A DNA stretch of 64,000 nucleotides from Solea solea. Lineage: Eukaryota > Chordata > Actinopteri > Pleuronectiformes > Soleidae. Shown here one piece after another: positions 1-10,460 of this stretch. Each line of letters starts with the position of its first letter. Within the stretch, counting starts at the first letter, position 1. The stretch spans positions 11,633,738 to 11,697,737 of the forward strand of contig NC_081137.1 of NCBI RefSeq assembly GCF_958295425.1, read 5' to 3'. The notes below the pieces were generated by a model. It was given only the letters and a program-made list of their open reading frames with translations, was not told the DNA's origin and ran no database searches. Position numbers and translations under genes: made by a program.

Positions 1-756
1 TGGGGCCTTGAAGATCAAATATTGCAATGAATGGTCATTTATAGTCATATATCAATGTACAACAATGTTGAGTATGAAAAGAAAACACAAAACTGAATGC
101 TATACATCATTGTTTGCACTCAGCCAATCCATAAATACAGAGAAGAAAACATCATATTGATTGAGATGACAGAACAGTGTCATTATTGATCAGTACCACA
201 ATGTGACTATGCAGTCATTTATTTTAGAATTGTTGGATTTATTTCTTTTTTGACAATAATAGAACTGCGATGTGCTGATAGATGTGCTCATTTTCTCCTC
301 ACAACAAACGTGACATCAAAAATGTCACATTTGTTCACAACCGTGTCATACTAAGTGTGTTGTTTTGTGTTTTTTTTGGCAGAATGACACAAAAATGAAT
401 TTAGTCAGAGACAAGAGTCCCTTTTTGGATTGCACCCGCTCACTATAGGTTAATACATGAAACGGTATTATTGAATAAAACGTGTGTGTTATGTGGGAGA
501 AATGTTGTTGTCACGCTGAGGTGGGTAAAGGTAGAAGGAACTATTTGTGTTGTTTCTATTGGAATTAAACCTGACAGCCAGACTCTGTGCCTTGAGGATA
601 GAAGTGTGTATTGAAGTAAGTGCCCTCTTTTGAGTTCAGACCTTTCTTTAGACTCTATTCCTGCCTTTTATGCTCTTCCCTTTCTTTGGCTCGTCTTCTT
701 TTTGACAGCTCGTCACGGTTTCATGTATTTTTTCCCCCCTCTGTTTCTCTTTGCAG
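1..756 (+). other. Upstream intron of the Robo gene
   Basis: AT-rich sequence with no exon I can support. A pyrimidine-rich tract (about 728-754) ending TTTGCAG precedes the first recognised exon. The rest of the Robo gene should lie further 5', outside the window. Confidence 0.6.
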
Positions 757-796
757 TTGCGTATCAAAGAGGGGAATCTGTGTGCAGTGCTGGCAG
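757..796 (+). CDS. robo: Robo exon a (micro-exon)
   Basis: A 40-bp micro-exon between TTTGCAG and GTGAGTG. It starts with two bases of a split codon, reads [12 protein letters not shown] and ends with AG, which joins the next exon's A to give Arg. Robo1 has the comparable TYQRGG...SSGGRP stretch at this place. Such a small in-frame-phase exon is a natural candidate for alternative inclusion. Confidence 0.75.
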
Positions 797-3700
797 GTGA
801 GTGATATTTGTGTCCCTTTGAGTTCTTATAAAAGAGGACCAGAATAAATGCAATGAAGCTGGGTGTACACTAGGGGGAGCTGTCTTCCTTCTGTAAATGA
901 TGACATGGACACGTCCCACCCCGTGCTTATTCGTCCTTTTCTATGTCTGTGAGATATATGAAGACAGCCGGTTTTGATTGACAGCACTGTGCTGCTCCTC
1001 ATTGCAGACCTGGCCTCCTCAGTATGGGTGAACCTCTGAACCAGCTGTGGCTGCCAGACAATTGGCCAAATGCATGTGCCAATCACAAGGACTGTAGCAT
1101 CAACTGCTGTAATAATGGCAATGGTACCAGTGACAGCAACATGACAACATACAGCCGGCCAGGTCAGTGCAGAGCTGAGGTCAGGTCTCGGCTCACAAGA
1201 TTGTGTGTGTCTGATAAATATCAAACATGTTGTGCAGCAGGCAGCAATACAGAAGGGTTTTGTGACTTTTTGTGACTGCTTTGTTCTTCTCGCTCCTCCT
1301 CAGCTGACTGCATCGCCAACTACGGAAACCACGCAGAAAACAAACAGGGCGGCCAGCTCGCTCCCGAGATGGCCATCTACAGCGACGTGAACCTCTCCAA
1401 CAAGCTCAACGAGATTAAAACCTTCAACAACGCCAACATGGGCTACGTGAGTCCGGGGGGAGATTCCGCGGCCATGTATGAGCCCATCCCGTACGCCACC
1501 ACTCAGCTCATCCAGGCCAGCATCAAGAGCAAAGCCTCTACTGGCGGCACGCTCGCGGAGCCTCTGGACATGCCGTGCTGGAAGCAGCCCCCCAACCCTC
1601 CCCCCATACCGAAGGAGATGGCAGCACAGATGCAGTACAACATAATGGAGCAAAACATGTTAAACAAAGGTGAATTATTGGTCCGTTGCATTGGCTTTGT
1701 GCCATTTGGTAGGTTTTCATCAGCCTGCTTTTATGAGCTTTTTTGAAAAAAAAAACATAAATAATGCAATAAAATGTATACACTGGTGGGAGGTGGAGAA
1801 ATAGATGCAACTAAACACAATGGTTTATGTCACGCCACTCCACCCTCTGAATTTCAGTGCAGTGGAAACATAGTATTGTACTGTCAGGAATCTAACAATA
1901 CAATCCACATCCCGATACAGGGGAAATGAATACATTACTAGTTTTGTCCCTTAAAACGAACAACTATCATAGAAAAGAGAGCAGTGTTTTATGCATATTA
2001 CATACAGTTGTTTTTGTCTTGTGGAACAAGATGGAGACCGTCAAAATCCTGCTGCCATTTATTGATTAGAAGATTAAATACAAACATAATATTTCCATAT
2101 TGATACAGAGCTTCATGGAACTGATTCGGTAATGTAATACTATAAATTGCATTTGTTGTTGTTGTGTTATTTACACAACTACAATAAATGTACAGTACCT
2201 TACCTTTCCTTAAAGGTAGTAAAAAAATCACAAACGGGGCCTAGTATTAGTTTGCACTTTCATATTCTACATGAAGTGTGGTGATACTGACCTTGAATTA
2301 AACAAGTAAACCAATGGATTTGGTTTTAAAATTTAGAACATTTAGAATTTAGATGTGCAAATGTGCCCTAAGACAATCTTCAACTCCTAAGTAAAACCAT
2401 ATAACTTAAGATAAACACTTTTTATCTATCTAAATACATCTAAAGATCTCTCTTTAGTATGTAAAAAAGAAAAAGAAAATCTCTCCTCTGTGAGGGGAGT
2501 TACTGTATGTGTGGATTAAAAAGGAAACTCTAACATTCCTACAATATTACTTCAATAATAGATGAAAGCAACAATGAAATGTTTATCTATCCTTATTTTT
2601 TAACTTAATTGATCACTTATCTGTTCTCTGTGATGACTTAAGGAGGACTTAAAATGTTCTGTCACCTCAGCCTTATCTCAGTGAACTAACGCATAGAATT
2701 CACTTAAAGGTCCAGTTTGTAAGAGTCAGTCACATTTAATGGGACTGACATTCCAGGAAGGATGTCAACATTCATTTTCATAGTGTGAATATAACATGAG
2801 TTAGATATAAATAGTTATTATTTTAACACTTCTAGACTGCAAATAAATATCTCATGAGAACAATGCAGTGCAACAGTGTCAATGTACGTATAGGTGGTGT
2901 CTAGTATTTCTGCCCATAGACCCTGGATGGGAACACTCCTGAAATCAAGGATATTTTCATGAGGAAGCAAAAAAAGATGTTACAAATGTACTTTCTGCTC
3001 TGTCTCAAGATCACCTGCAGGGAAACGAGGCCAGGGTCCATCCCAAAACCATTAGCTATTGCCAGAGCCGCGATCACAGCACAGGAGGCTCCCACCACAG
3101 CTCAGACAGAGGCAGCAACAGCACCTCAGGTGAGGCCAGCAGCTGCACACTGTGAATATTGATGAGGCGAGACAGAGGTCTGTGCTGACCTTGGTGTTTT
3201 CTCACTCATTCTAGGGAGTCAGAATCAAAAGAAGGGAATGCGGGCCCCAAAGATGCCAAAACATAATGCAGTAAGCTGGGGAGAGGCCCTGTCTGCTCCT
3301 CATGCTAATGCCTGGGACTGTGATGATTATAGCCTACCCATGGACAGAAGGTAAGGAGGGGCGGAAAAGCCACACTCAGAATGGCACAACACTTTTTTTT
3401 TTTTGTCTAATACCAATTACAATATGACAGCCTTGAGTATCTACCAATACTGATATTAGTCAACAACAACAAAACAAAAACAGCACTAGTGTGAGCTACA
3501 GAAAGGTCCCCCCTGGTGCTCCAGAAAATCATCGACAAGTTGAACACATCTGAGTCACTCAAGAGGGCAATGAATCAAACACGCCTTTAATATTTCATGG
3601 CTATTGAATTATATCAACAACAAAAAAGAAACATGGCAACTTGTTTCTACCTGACACCTGACATCGCTCACCTCTCTCCATCTTCAGCTACTATCTCAGT

Positions 3701-6700
3701 CTCTCGTATCTGACGGACTGCAGGCAAAGTGACTGTTTGGCACGGATCATTTTCCGGCTCTCATGTCAGAACACAAACTTGCGTTATTGTTTTAAATGAT
3801 TTTATTGCATTCATCTCAGCTGTATTCATCACACCAATTAACGGGTTAACTTTGACAGAACCTCATCTTCAACTCATCACCCCCTTGAGTGACTCACATC
3901 GTCTTAACCTGCCCAGCGCTGATTTTGCAGTATATTTTAAACATCTATCCTGTTAATAGCCCAGTTGTGCTGATGCAGTTCCCACTGAGTCATCATGAGC
4001 CGCCATTTTTTTTAAAACAAAATGCCAAACTGTGTAAGAAATATTCTGCACCCATAATGGAAGAAATCAATCACTGCAACATGACCGAGTTGAAATGTTG
4101 CTGCTGCTTTTTTAATGCAACATTCTTTTTTCTTCACTGCGGCGTGTCAGACACGTGTAGCTATCACTCATTTTCTGGTCACATGACGTCGGCGGCACAC
4201 AGCTCTCTTCACAGCCTGTGCTCTGTGAAACATTTGATCATATGCGATAACGCGACGTGTTCAGGTTCTTGTATTGCATCAGATTTTACATTTGATTACG
4301 CGTGTGGTTGCTGTCATGGTGAAACTTTATTGTTCACCATATACAAACAAGGCATGCATTACAAGTGCAATCATAGGCAGTCATTTTGTAAAAAAAACAA
4401 TAAAAACTGAAGAGCTGAGGTTTAATTATAGGTAATTAAATTCATTTTGACATTTGAAATCTGAATATTTATTCACATTGGTACCAAACAATTTTGTGGA
4501 TCGTCCTGGGTCAAAGTGGGAGTGGGAGATCACTTGTTTTCTTTGTCGCTAAGCTGCATCATTTTATTACCTGATCCTGTTGTTTTGACCCGTATCAGCT
4601 TCTCCCAATGCTGCACACAAGTATTCATACAGTTTGACAAACCAGCGGATGAGATCAACTGAGAAAATAAGCTGAAAGTTGTCACGCTAAACTTGAAATA
4701 CTGTGCACTAAGTTGCTAATCATCAAGCTGTAAACGTTAATATGATAAATCTGTCAGGCCCATGCCGTCTTAATTAGCTGTTTGCTGTGCACACCTGCGG
4801 ACTCTCTGTCAAAACATGTCCTTGTTGTTACAGGCAAGACTTTTAATTATACGACTTAGGTATGTGGCAGAATATGTGTGTGTTCTCTTGTCAGACAGTT
4901 TATTGTGACAGCATTAAAAGTATTTAATGACACGTACAGTAAACAGAACATAAACACTGAACTGTTTGAGGAATGCAAAAACTCATGGTGCACAAAGGTT
5001 ATTGGACACCAGTTGGACACCCATTTTTCCGATAATGGAAGTTTGTTTTTTGATGGAGGCCCGAGGCATTTACAATTCACGACCAATGGGCGGTGACTAA
5101 CGTGCCAGGACTGCAAGCACCTCTCATTCCTGTAGACATTAATATATGTCACTTGTTCTTTTTCTTTAAAGTTTTGATGCAGAGGAGAGGATAGAAACCT
5201 GTCCTACGCCACCTGTGCGAGGACCAGCCTCGTCCCCGCCTGAAGTGTCCTTTGGTCACCCACCTATGACATCACCACAGGGGGACCTGAATAGTGACCT
5301 GCACAATGGAGCTGAACACCTGAGGTAACTGGATTAAAGTTGCAGTAGGCAGGATTGCAGGTTTGGAAAAAAAAGATAAATGTACTGTATATATTTTTGG
5401 AGCCTCTCCTGTCTCATATCTTATCTCATGTTTCACACTCGACAGATGAATTCATTTAGTTCAAGTATGAGATTTGGTTGCAACACTTTTAAAGAAGAAC
5501 TTTGCAAGTCTGGTCGCTTTTTCCGCCCTTTTCTCTACGGAGCTTTCCCTATAGTTCCGGAGTACATATCTTTACGACACCAGCATAAACATCCATCCAT
5601 CCATCGTCTACCACTTTATCCTCACTGACATAAAAACCCACCGCTGACGCCCCCTCCCCCTCTATGCATCACATTGAGTTTATTATTTATTTAGTTTATT
5701 ATAATTCTGTATGCAGGGTGTATTCCGGTGTTGTCGAAGTTTACGCTCACTCCCTATATTTTTAACGCACCACAAGCGAATAACGCAGCTGCATTTGCTT
5801 TACTTCACATGGCGGCTGACCTTTTACCCCAGATACCATCCAAAGAAGAAAAGATGAAGCCGCACCACCCACAGTGGTTAAAGATAGATGTTAATAATGA
5901 TGGATTTCTTTTATTTAATCGTTAAGCCATTCTAATAACATCAGGAGACACATTTAAACTCTAATGGTGGCAGTGGTTGAGCTGGTTTCTTGGCTTCACT
6001 AGTCAACATGTGTCCCTGGGTAAGACAATTACCCATATGATGTGCAGTATTAACGTATGAGTGAATGGGTAAATAGCAAAACTGTAGTCTAAGACTATAA
6101 ACATATAAACATTCATTTACGAAAATTGCCCATGTGGACGCCAAATGCAACATGGCTGACTTCCTGTTCGGTCAACAATCATCAGAAAGTTTCATCAAAA
6201 TTGAAGCAACTTTGAAAAATGTACGACTTTTAATTACGACACTATTGAGCCATAATGCCAACGCACGGTTCCATGCACTATGTCACTATCACATTTTCAC
6301 CACACCTGACTGTCATGTGAAGTTTCCAGACATTTTATGCAGGTTATGCAAACCATGGAATAACAATAATATTAATAACAATTTAATAAAAATGATCATT
6401 TATCAACGATGCCCCCAAAATCCTGCCTACTGTACCTTTACTCACCCCTGACACAACATTCAAACTTTTTTGATCAATGCTATAAGAATGTTGTTTTTTT
6501 GTTTGTTTTTTTTTGTCCTTAACACATCAGCAGCCACCCTGGTCCTCTCTCCCCAACACACACATACAGCTCCATCCCCCTCTGCTTGGACACTGATGAA
6601 CAGGAGGAGGATGAGGAGGAGGCAGAGGAGGAGGAGGAGGAGGAGACAGACGCAGAGCTCGCCGACAGCCGGTACAGCCAACACCACAACGGGCAGAAGC

Positions 6701-9072
6701 ACAAACACCAGCTGCACCTCCCCACTCCACACAAGCTGCTCTTCCATGGCCTGGACCAGACCCCAGCCTCCAGCACTGGGGATCTGGACAAATCAGTCAC
6801 AGGCTCCATGGTGAACAGCTGGGGCTCAGCATCTGAGGACAACATCTCATCAGGCAGGTCCAGTGTTGTTAGCACCTCAGAAGGATCCTTCTTTACCGAC
6901 GGCGATTTCAACCAGGCGGTGGCCTCTTCACGCGATATCGTAGGCCTGCGCATGTGCAGATACCCCGAGGATCCAGGTATTTCTTTGTGTGACAACAACT
7001 TTCATTATATTTAATTTTATTTCTTTGTGCAAAAGTTACTCATCAATTCATACAAATAACTTTTGTATTGTTCAATCAACATAATATAAAATATATAGGG
7101 TATAATAGATTATTATATTCCATATTACAATTCAGTCAAACAGAGGTCTGTACCATGAATCAAGGTCAACAAACCCAAGATATATTTACATTTTGTCTGG
7201 TTTGATAAATAGATAGCAAAACTATAAAGTTTGCATTTGCCTCATATAATCCTGTTGAATTGTGTATATATATATATGTATATATATATATATACATAGA
7301 TATATACAGTATATCCAGCAATATTATAATGTGAAATGTATATTTTAATATTGCTGGATATACTGTATATATATATATATATATACATATATACAGTATA
7401 TCCAGCAATTTTATAATATACATTTTCACATTTTACTTCCCAAGAACCATGAATAAGCATAAGATAAGATAACATAAAAAAATAAGAAAAAGGTAAATAA
7501 TAATAAACATGAACATGGGGTATATGTAAGATATAAAATATTAAATGATAAAAAAAACAATATTAAACAGTTCACCATGTAAACAGAATAATAAAATGGG
7601 TTTATTATGTACACCTGCAATGATATTGCTTTGGATAATGCACTGATATTGCACAGTGTGTTTTTCACAATATTACATACAAGTTAAATGTAAAATAGTG
7701 TATGTGGTCATTTTCAGACACTTTATGGTGAATAAAGTGTAGATTCAGAAAAAAACATTGGACTGTTTTTAAGTAAAGTTTAAGCAAAGCAATTAAAGAG
7801 TGAAGCTTGTTAAGAGTTGATCAAGAGAAATATTGATCAGTGTGTGGATCATTTTCTTTTCTAATGAAACACAACCGAGGCTTCAGATGTTATTTCATGT
7901 TGTTTTGAGCTGAGCTGCACAGAGAGAATGAGAGTATCGTTAATTTGTTTTCACCAATATATTTCAACATTAAAAGGCGAATCCACCGATACAAATAACT
8001 CTTACAAAATGACAGAAAAATATCAAAATATTCAATACAAAATTTAAAATAAATGTTGCAATATTTATGTATTATGTATAGGATTTGGTTCAGTGATCTG
8101 ATTAGTCCACATTTGAGGTGTTAGAGGTTGATTTATAACTGATTGGATTAATTTTCTGGATAACTAAATATAATAGATAACTGATAATATGATACATATT
8201 ACATTTGAGCTGAATCTGTGTTTTGATTCCAGGCCAGCGTCCCCAGCGTCCCAGCAGCCCGCTGTCCACAGACAGCAACATGAGTCCTGCCATAACACAT
8301 AAAAGACCCCGGAGACATAAACCGAACCAGTGTGGTCAACAAGGCTGCCCACCCAAAGACGTCTTCAATGATGGTTGAGATTGAAACGATATTAAGACAT
8401 TTTAACCAAGACGTTCACTGCTCTGTATCTCTGTGTGACACTGTGTGACTCTGCTGTGTCCTCAGACACCTGCATGCCCCTGAGCTTCTCCAGCCACATG
8501 TCCCATGGCGACTATAAAGCGAGGGGGGCCACGCTGCCTCGGATGGGCTCTGGGGAGGCGCGGGGTCGACGAGGCAGCGCTGGGACTCACAGGGTGAGAG
8601 AGGGCACATTTGAGCAAAGGGAGAGCCAGGACAAGCACAAGAGTCCACTGGGAGGGAAAGGAAGTGGCAAGGGCCGACAGAGCTCAGGTACTGACTGGGT
8701 TCCAACACCTCCCTGCACCTCTAACCTTTCATTACCTTTATTCCTTTCTAGCTGCTTGTATCTTTTTAATATTTTATGATAGTTTTAATATGTATTATAT
8801 CTATTTATGCAAGGAAAGTGATTAATGATTCTATCAGATCAAATAAGTTTGAATATGCACTGAAGCGTCGAGACAATTCACATTTGTTGCTTGTTTGTCC
8901 TTCAGAATCTGGGGACATCCTCCTGTACAGTCGCCCGTCTTTCCCATCAGGTCAGGCTCAGAGGGAGTCTGACCATCCCAACCCATCCACCTTTATGTCA
9001 TGTGGAGACTCGCGGACGAAACAGGGGGGACAGGATGAAGAGGTGAATGGGAATCAGAAATCAGAAATCTGA
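757..9072 (+). CDS. robo: Roundabout (Robo) family receptor, cytoplasmic tail, 3' ten exons
   Basis: Robo proteins are single-pass membrane receptors for Slit ligands that steer axons and migrating cells; the tail recruits signalling partners. This is the 3' part of such a gene. The CDS joins 757-796, 1008-1162, 1304-1669, 3010-3129, 3215-3350, 5172-5324, 6531-6976, 8233-8373, 8466-8687 and 8906-9072, giving 647 complete residues after a split first codon. Every junction has GT/AG and compatible phase. The translation resembles vertebrate Robo1/2-type tails throughout: [35 protein letters not shown] (CC1), [43 protein letters not shown] and [10 protein letters not shown]. The immunoglobulin, fibronectin III and membrane exons lie upstream of the window. 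CC1 argues for Robo1 or Robo2, but the LPPPP-type CC2 and CC3 motifs are not visible, so the paralog is left open. Family assignment is from recalled similarity, not a search. Confidence 0.9.
1008..1162 (+). CDS. robo: Robo exon b (WLPDNWPN / CSINCC)
   Basis: The exon lies between CATTGCAG and GTCAGTG. It reads (R)PGLL, then WLPDNWPN, a CSINCC cluster and [10 protein letters not shown], and ends with the first base of an Ala codon. This block is among the most recognisable parts of the Robo1-type tail. Confidence 0.9.
1304..1669 (+). CDS. robo: Robo exon c (CC1 motif)
   Basis: The exon starts after CCTCCTCAG and ends before GTGAATT. It completes A-D-C-I-A-N-Y, continues with [15 protein letters not shown] and carries the conserved CC1 tyrosine motif [11 protein letters not shown] at 1483-1515, followed by a proline-rich stretch and QYNIMEQN. 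The CC1 tyrosine is a known phosphorylation and adaptor site in Robo receptors. Confidence 0.93.
1670..3009 (+). other. Robo intron, with a TIR-element end
   Basis: A 1.34-kb AT-rich intron. No exon seen. At 2705-2755 it holds a stretch beginning TAAAGGTCCAGTTTGTAAGA that resembles the left end of the TIR element at 26083. No matching right end was found, so this looks like a truncated or solo end. Confidence 0.6.
2705..2755 (+). mobile_element. Fragment of a GGTCCAGTGTGTAAG-type TIR element
   Basis: The first 50 bases align by eye with 26082-26125: GGTCCAGT-TGTAAGA, then a GTGAC/GTCAC and TAATGG block. Only one end is present. The family identity is inferred from this internal comparison. 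Confidence 0.45.
3010..3129 (+). CDS. robo: Robo exon d (Ser/Gly-rich)
   Basis: The acceptor is CTGTCTCAAG at 3009, not the CTGCAG ten bases later, because only the upstream site keeps frame with the previous exon. It reads (D)HLQGNEARV, then [12 protein letters not shown] and [12 protein letters not shown], matching the Robo segment that ends SSDRGSSTSGSQ. It ends before GTGAGG. Confidence 0.85.
3215..3350 (+). CDS. robo: Robo exon e (position of CC2, degenerate)
   Basis: The exon lies between ATTCTAG and GTAAGG. It reads [18 protein letters not shown], then [17 protein letters not shown] and DDYSLPMDR. In Robo1 this exon position encodes a KKGARTPKVPK block followed by the proline-rich CC2 Ena/VASP-binding motif. 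The basic block is conserved, while the polyproline run is missing here. Confidence 0.88.
3351..5171 (+). other. Robo intron
   Basis: A 1.82-kb intron. No exon or RNA gene was recognised. An open stretch of about 173 codons at 3889-4410 has no family resemblance or coding look and is taken as chance. Confidence 0.55.
5172..5324 (+). CDS. robo: Robo exon f (TPPVRG)
   Basis: The exon lies between TTTAAAG and GTAACTGG. It encodes an acidic start (FDAEERIE), the Robo signature [18 protein letters not shown] and an [10 protein letters not shown] block. Phase (1 in, 2 out) agrees with both neighbours. Confidence 0.9.
5335..6440. mobile_element. Non-autonomous TIR element in a Robo intron
   Basis: The left end at 5335-5355 (TAAAGTTGCAGTAGGCAGGA...) is matched in inverted orientation at 6420-6440, with about two mismatches in 21 bases. 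The 1.1-kb interior has no transposase-like reading frame. No clear target duplication was seen. It fills nearly all of the intron 5325-6530. Confidence 0.6.
5586..5628 (-). repeat. Short SINE 3'-tail fragment
   Basis: An ATCC tandem tail followed by CGTCTACCACTTTATCCTC resembles the 3' end of the SINE at 25153-25537 read in reverse. It is very short and lies inside the TIR element, so the call is tentative. Confidence 0.35.
6531..6976 (+). CDS. robo: Robo exon g (acidic run, [13 protein letters not shown])
   Basis: The largest tail exon, 446 bp, lies between ACACATCAG and GTATTTC; a CAGCAG acceptor could remove one codon without changing frame. It encodes [11 protein letters not shown], a Glu-rich run at 6601-6652 from GAG-type codons, [10 protein letters not shown], the highly conserved [14 protein letters not shown], and [14 protein letters not shown]. 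The acidic run resembles the DTD-(E/D)n stretch in Robo1 and may vary in length between individuals. Confidence 0.93.
6977..8232 (+). other. Robo intron with TA tracts and an inverted repeat
   Basis: A 1.26-kb AT-rich intron. Its only structured content is the hairpin and TA-repeat region at 7262-7410, listed separately. No exon was seen in the rest. Confidence 0.6.
7262..7411. repeat. TA microsatellite with a long inverted repeat
   Basis: The segment ACAGTATATCCAGCAATATT near 7306-7325 is inverted at about 7347-7366 and occurs a third time, in direct orientation, at about 7392-7411. TA runs flank each copy. The RNA or single strand could fold into a hairpin with a loop of about 20 bases. 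It may be the remnant of a small palindromic element. Confidence 0.7.
8233..8373 (+). CDS. robo: Robo exon h (STDSNMS)
   Basis: The exon lies between GATTCCAG and GTTGAG. It reads [20 protein letters not shown], then a basic stretch [12 protein letters not shown], close to the Robo PRPTSPVSTDSNMS segment. The donor GTTGAG is weak, but phase and the short distance (92 bp) to the next exon support it. Confidence 0.87.
8466..8687 (+). CDS. robo: Robo exon i
   Basis: The exon lies between TGTCCTCAG and GTACTG. It reads [20 protein letters not shown], then a Gly/Arg/Lys-rich segment ending [11 protein letters not shown]. The corresponding region of Robo1 includes a polyproline CC3 motif and SYKGRE; only a weak GDYKARG similarity remains here and no polyproline is visible. 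Confidence 0.82.
8906..9072 (+). CDS. robo: Robo terminal coding exon
   Basis: The exon follows GTCCTTCAG. It encodes [20 protein letters not shown], resembling the EDILPYCRPTFP block near the end of Robo1, and ends in VNGNQKSEI and a TGA at 9070-9072. A possible internal donor (GAG/GTGAAT at 9042/9043) could allow an alternative C-terminus, so the last ten residues are less certain. Confidence 0.85.
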
Positions 9073-9769
9073 TTTTATAGTTGTTGTCTGTCTGTTAGTT
9101 CCTCTGTGTGAACATATTTTCTTCGACCCGATGACTAAGTGAATCCTCTCGATCCCTAACGTCTTAAATATCCCAACATTAGAATAAAAACCCACAGTTG
9201 GGAATATTGATATTCTTAAGATCAATCTCTTTAACTTGGCTTGTATATTTGCTTTATTAATTCCCTTCTCAGTCTGTGTGAGATGAACTGACTCCACTGT
9301 GATTTTGAAAAATGTCTCACATTTAATGTAACTTTTACTTCTGTGTCACTTTTTAACAGTATTTTATAATATTGTTATTTGTTTTAGTGTTCATTTTTTA
9401 TGTTAATATTATATTTATGTATCTGTTTTTTAACAACCATATCCTCTTTATTGCATATTATTTTTATGTTCTTTTTTTTAAATATTTATTTACAATGACT
9501 TAACATCTGTTAATTATGGTTTGCCATTCAGGTTATTCACTAAATAGGCTGCTGCCTCCTTGACTTCAGTTAAGTTGATGTAAATGAATCTGCTGTGACA
9601 TGAGTATGCAAGATTATATCGGTATTATCATATCATAGCATATCGGCAAAAAGTCCCTTTAGTTTGTACTTGAAAAATTCTTGACTGAACTATTATTTTA
9701 TTTTATTTCTAAGACTATTCTTATATTTTAGTTAATTTTACTTAATCAGTATATTGTCTTATTAGTTTA
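9073..9769 (+). other. Probable Robo 3' UTR and downstream DNA
   Basis: AT-rich, with no coding signal. AATAAA-like words occur further on (from about 9785) but lie in repeat-like sequence, so no cleavage site is assigned. Confidence 0.45.
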
Positions 9770-10460
9770 ACCTATGGTTCTCAAAAATAAATAAATGGTA
9801 CGCAAAAGTCACGGTTCGGTACATTTTCGGTACGGAAAGAAATGCAAATTTCAAAGCACAATTTCTAAAGGGAAGCCATAACAGAGGAGATTTATCCTAA
9901 TTGTTAATAAAGACTGAAGGAGCTTGTGGCTCCTCAAGCTCTGTCTTCACAGTTGCATTCTCCATATGAGGCTCACTGTGGTAACGAGTGTTGTTGTCAA
10001 GACCACCTAAACCGAGACCGTCGAGACCAAGACCACAGTGTATCGAGACCAAGACAAGACCAAGACTTTGAGGGGTCGAGACCGAGACAAGACCAAGACC
10101 AAGGCAGTAAAAGTTGGACGTGGTCCCAGCCGTCTCCGTTAGCGTCGCTTTGCGGAATTTACACGTTGTGCTGGGAGGTATTTATGCACAAAAAGTCTTT
10201 GTGGTTCAGGCAACCGCATTTGATTATAGATGAGTTGGCTGTCATCTTCTCACGGCCTCTTCTCCTGTCACTCACGTGCACTTAACAGCCGTTAAGCGAT
10301 TTACGCAAAATCACAGTAATGATATTAACAAGTTAATCCAAAAATGCACAGGCATTTTATTGATATCGCCACAGTGGTGGTCTTGACCGGTCTTGAAATA
10401 AAATCCCGAGTACGCTTTGTCCGATGCAGTTGATTCTGAGACGAGACACTAGTGGTAACG
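9770..10460. mobile_element. Nested transposon remnants with GAGACCAAGAC repeats
   Basis: An outer unit shows CACGGTTCGGTAC and TTTCGGTACGG words near 9810-9835 and GGTAACGTACCGAG near 10455, a composition often seen in fish DNA-transposon remnants. Inside it, GTTGTCAAGACCACC at 9993-10007 is inverted at 10376-10388 (GGTGGTCTTGACC). These arms bracket a tandem CGAGACCAAGACC-type repeat at about 10010-10110. No intact transposase frame was found. Confidence 0.5.

Noticed and set aside
620..847. A Robo exon starting VPSFEF at 620
   Set aside because: It resembles the VPSFTF stretch of Robo1, but no usable donor follows, and the frame runs on into pyrimidine-rich intron. It may be a vestige, but I cannot support it.
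3889..4410. A 173-codon open frame in a Robo intron
   Set aside because: No family resemblance, biased toward T-rich codons, and inside an intron defined by good flanking exons.
6460..6998. Minus-strand frames opposite the Robo acidic exon
   Set aside because: They are shadows of the GAG repeat in a confidently identified plus-strand exon.
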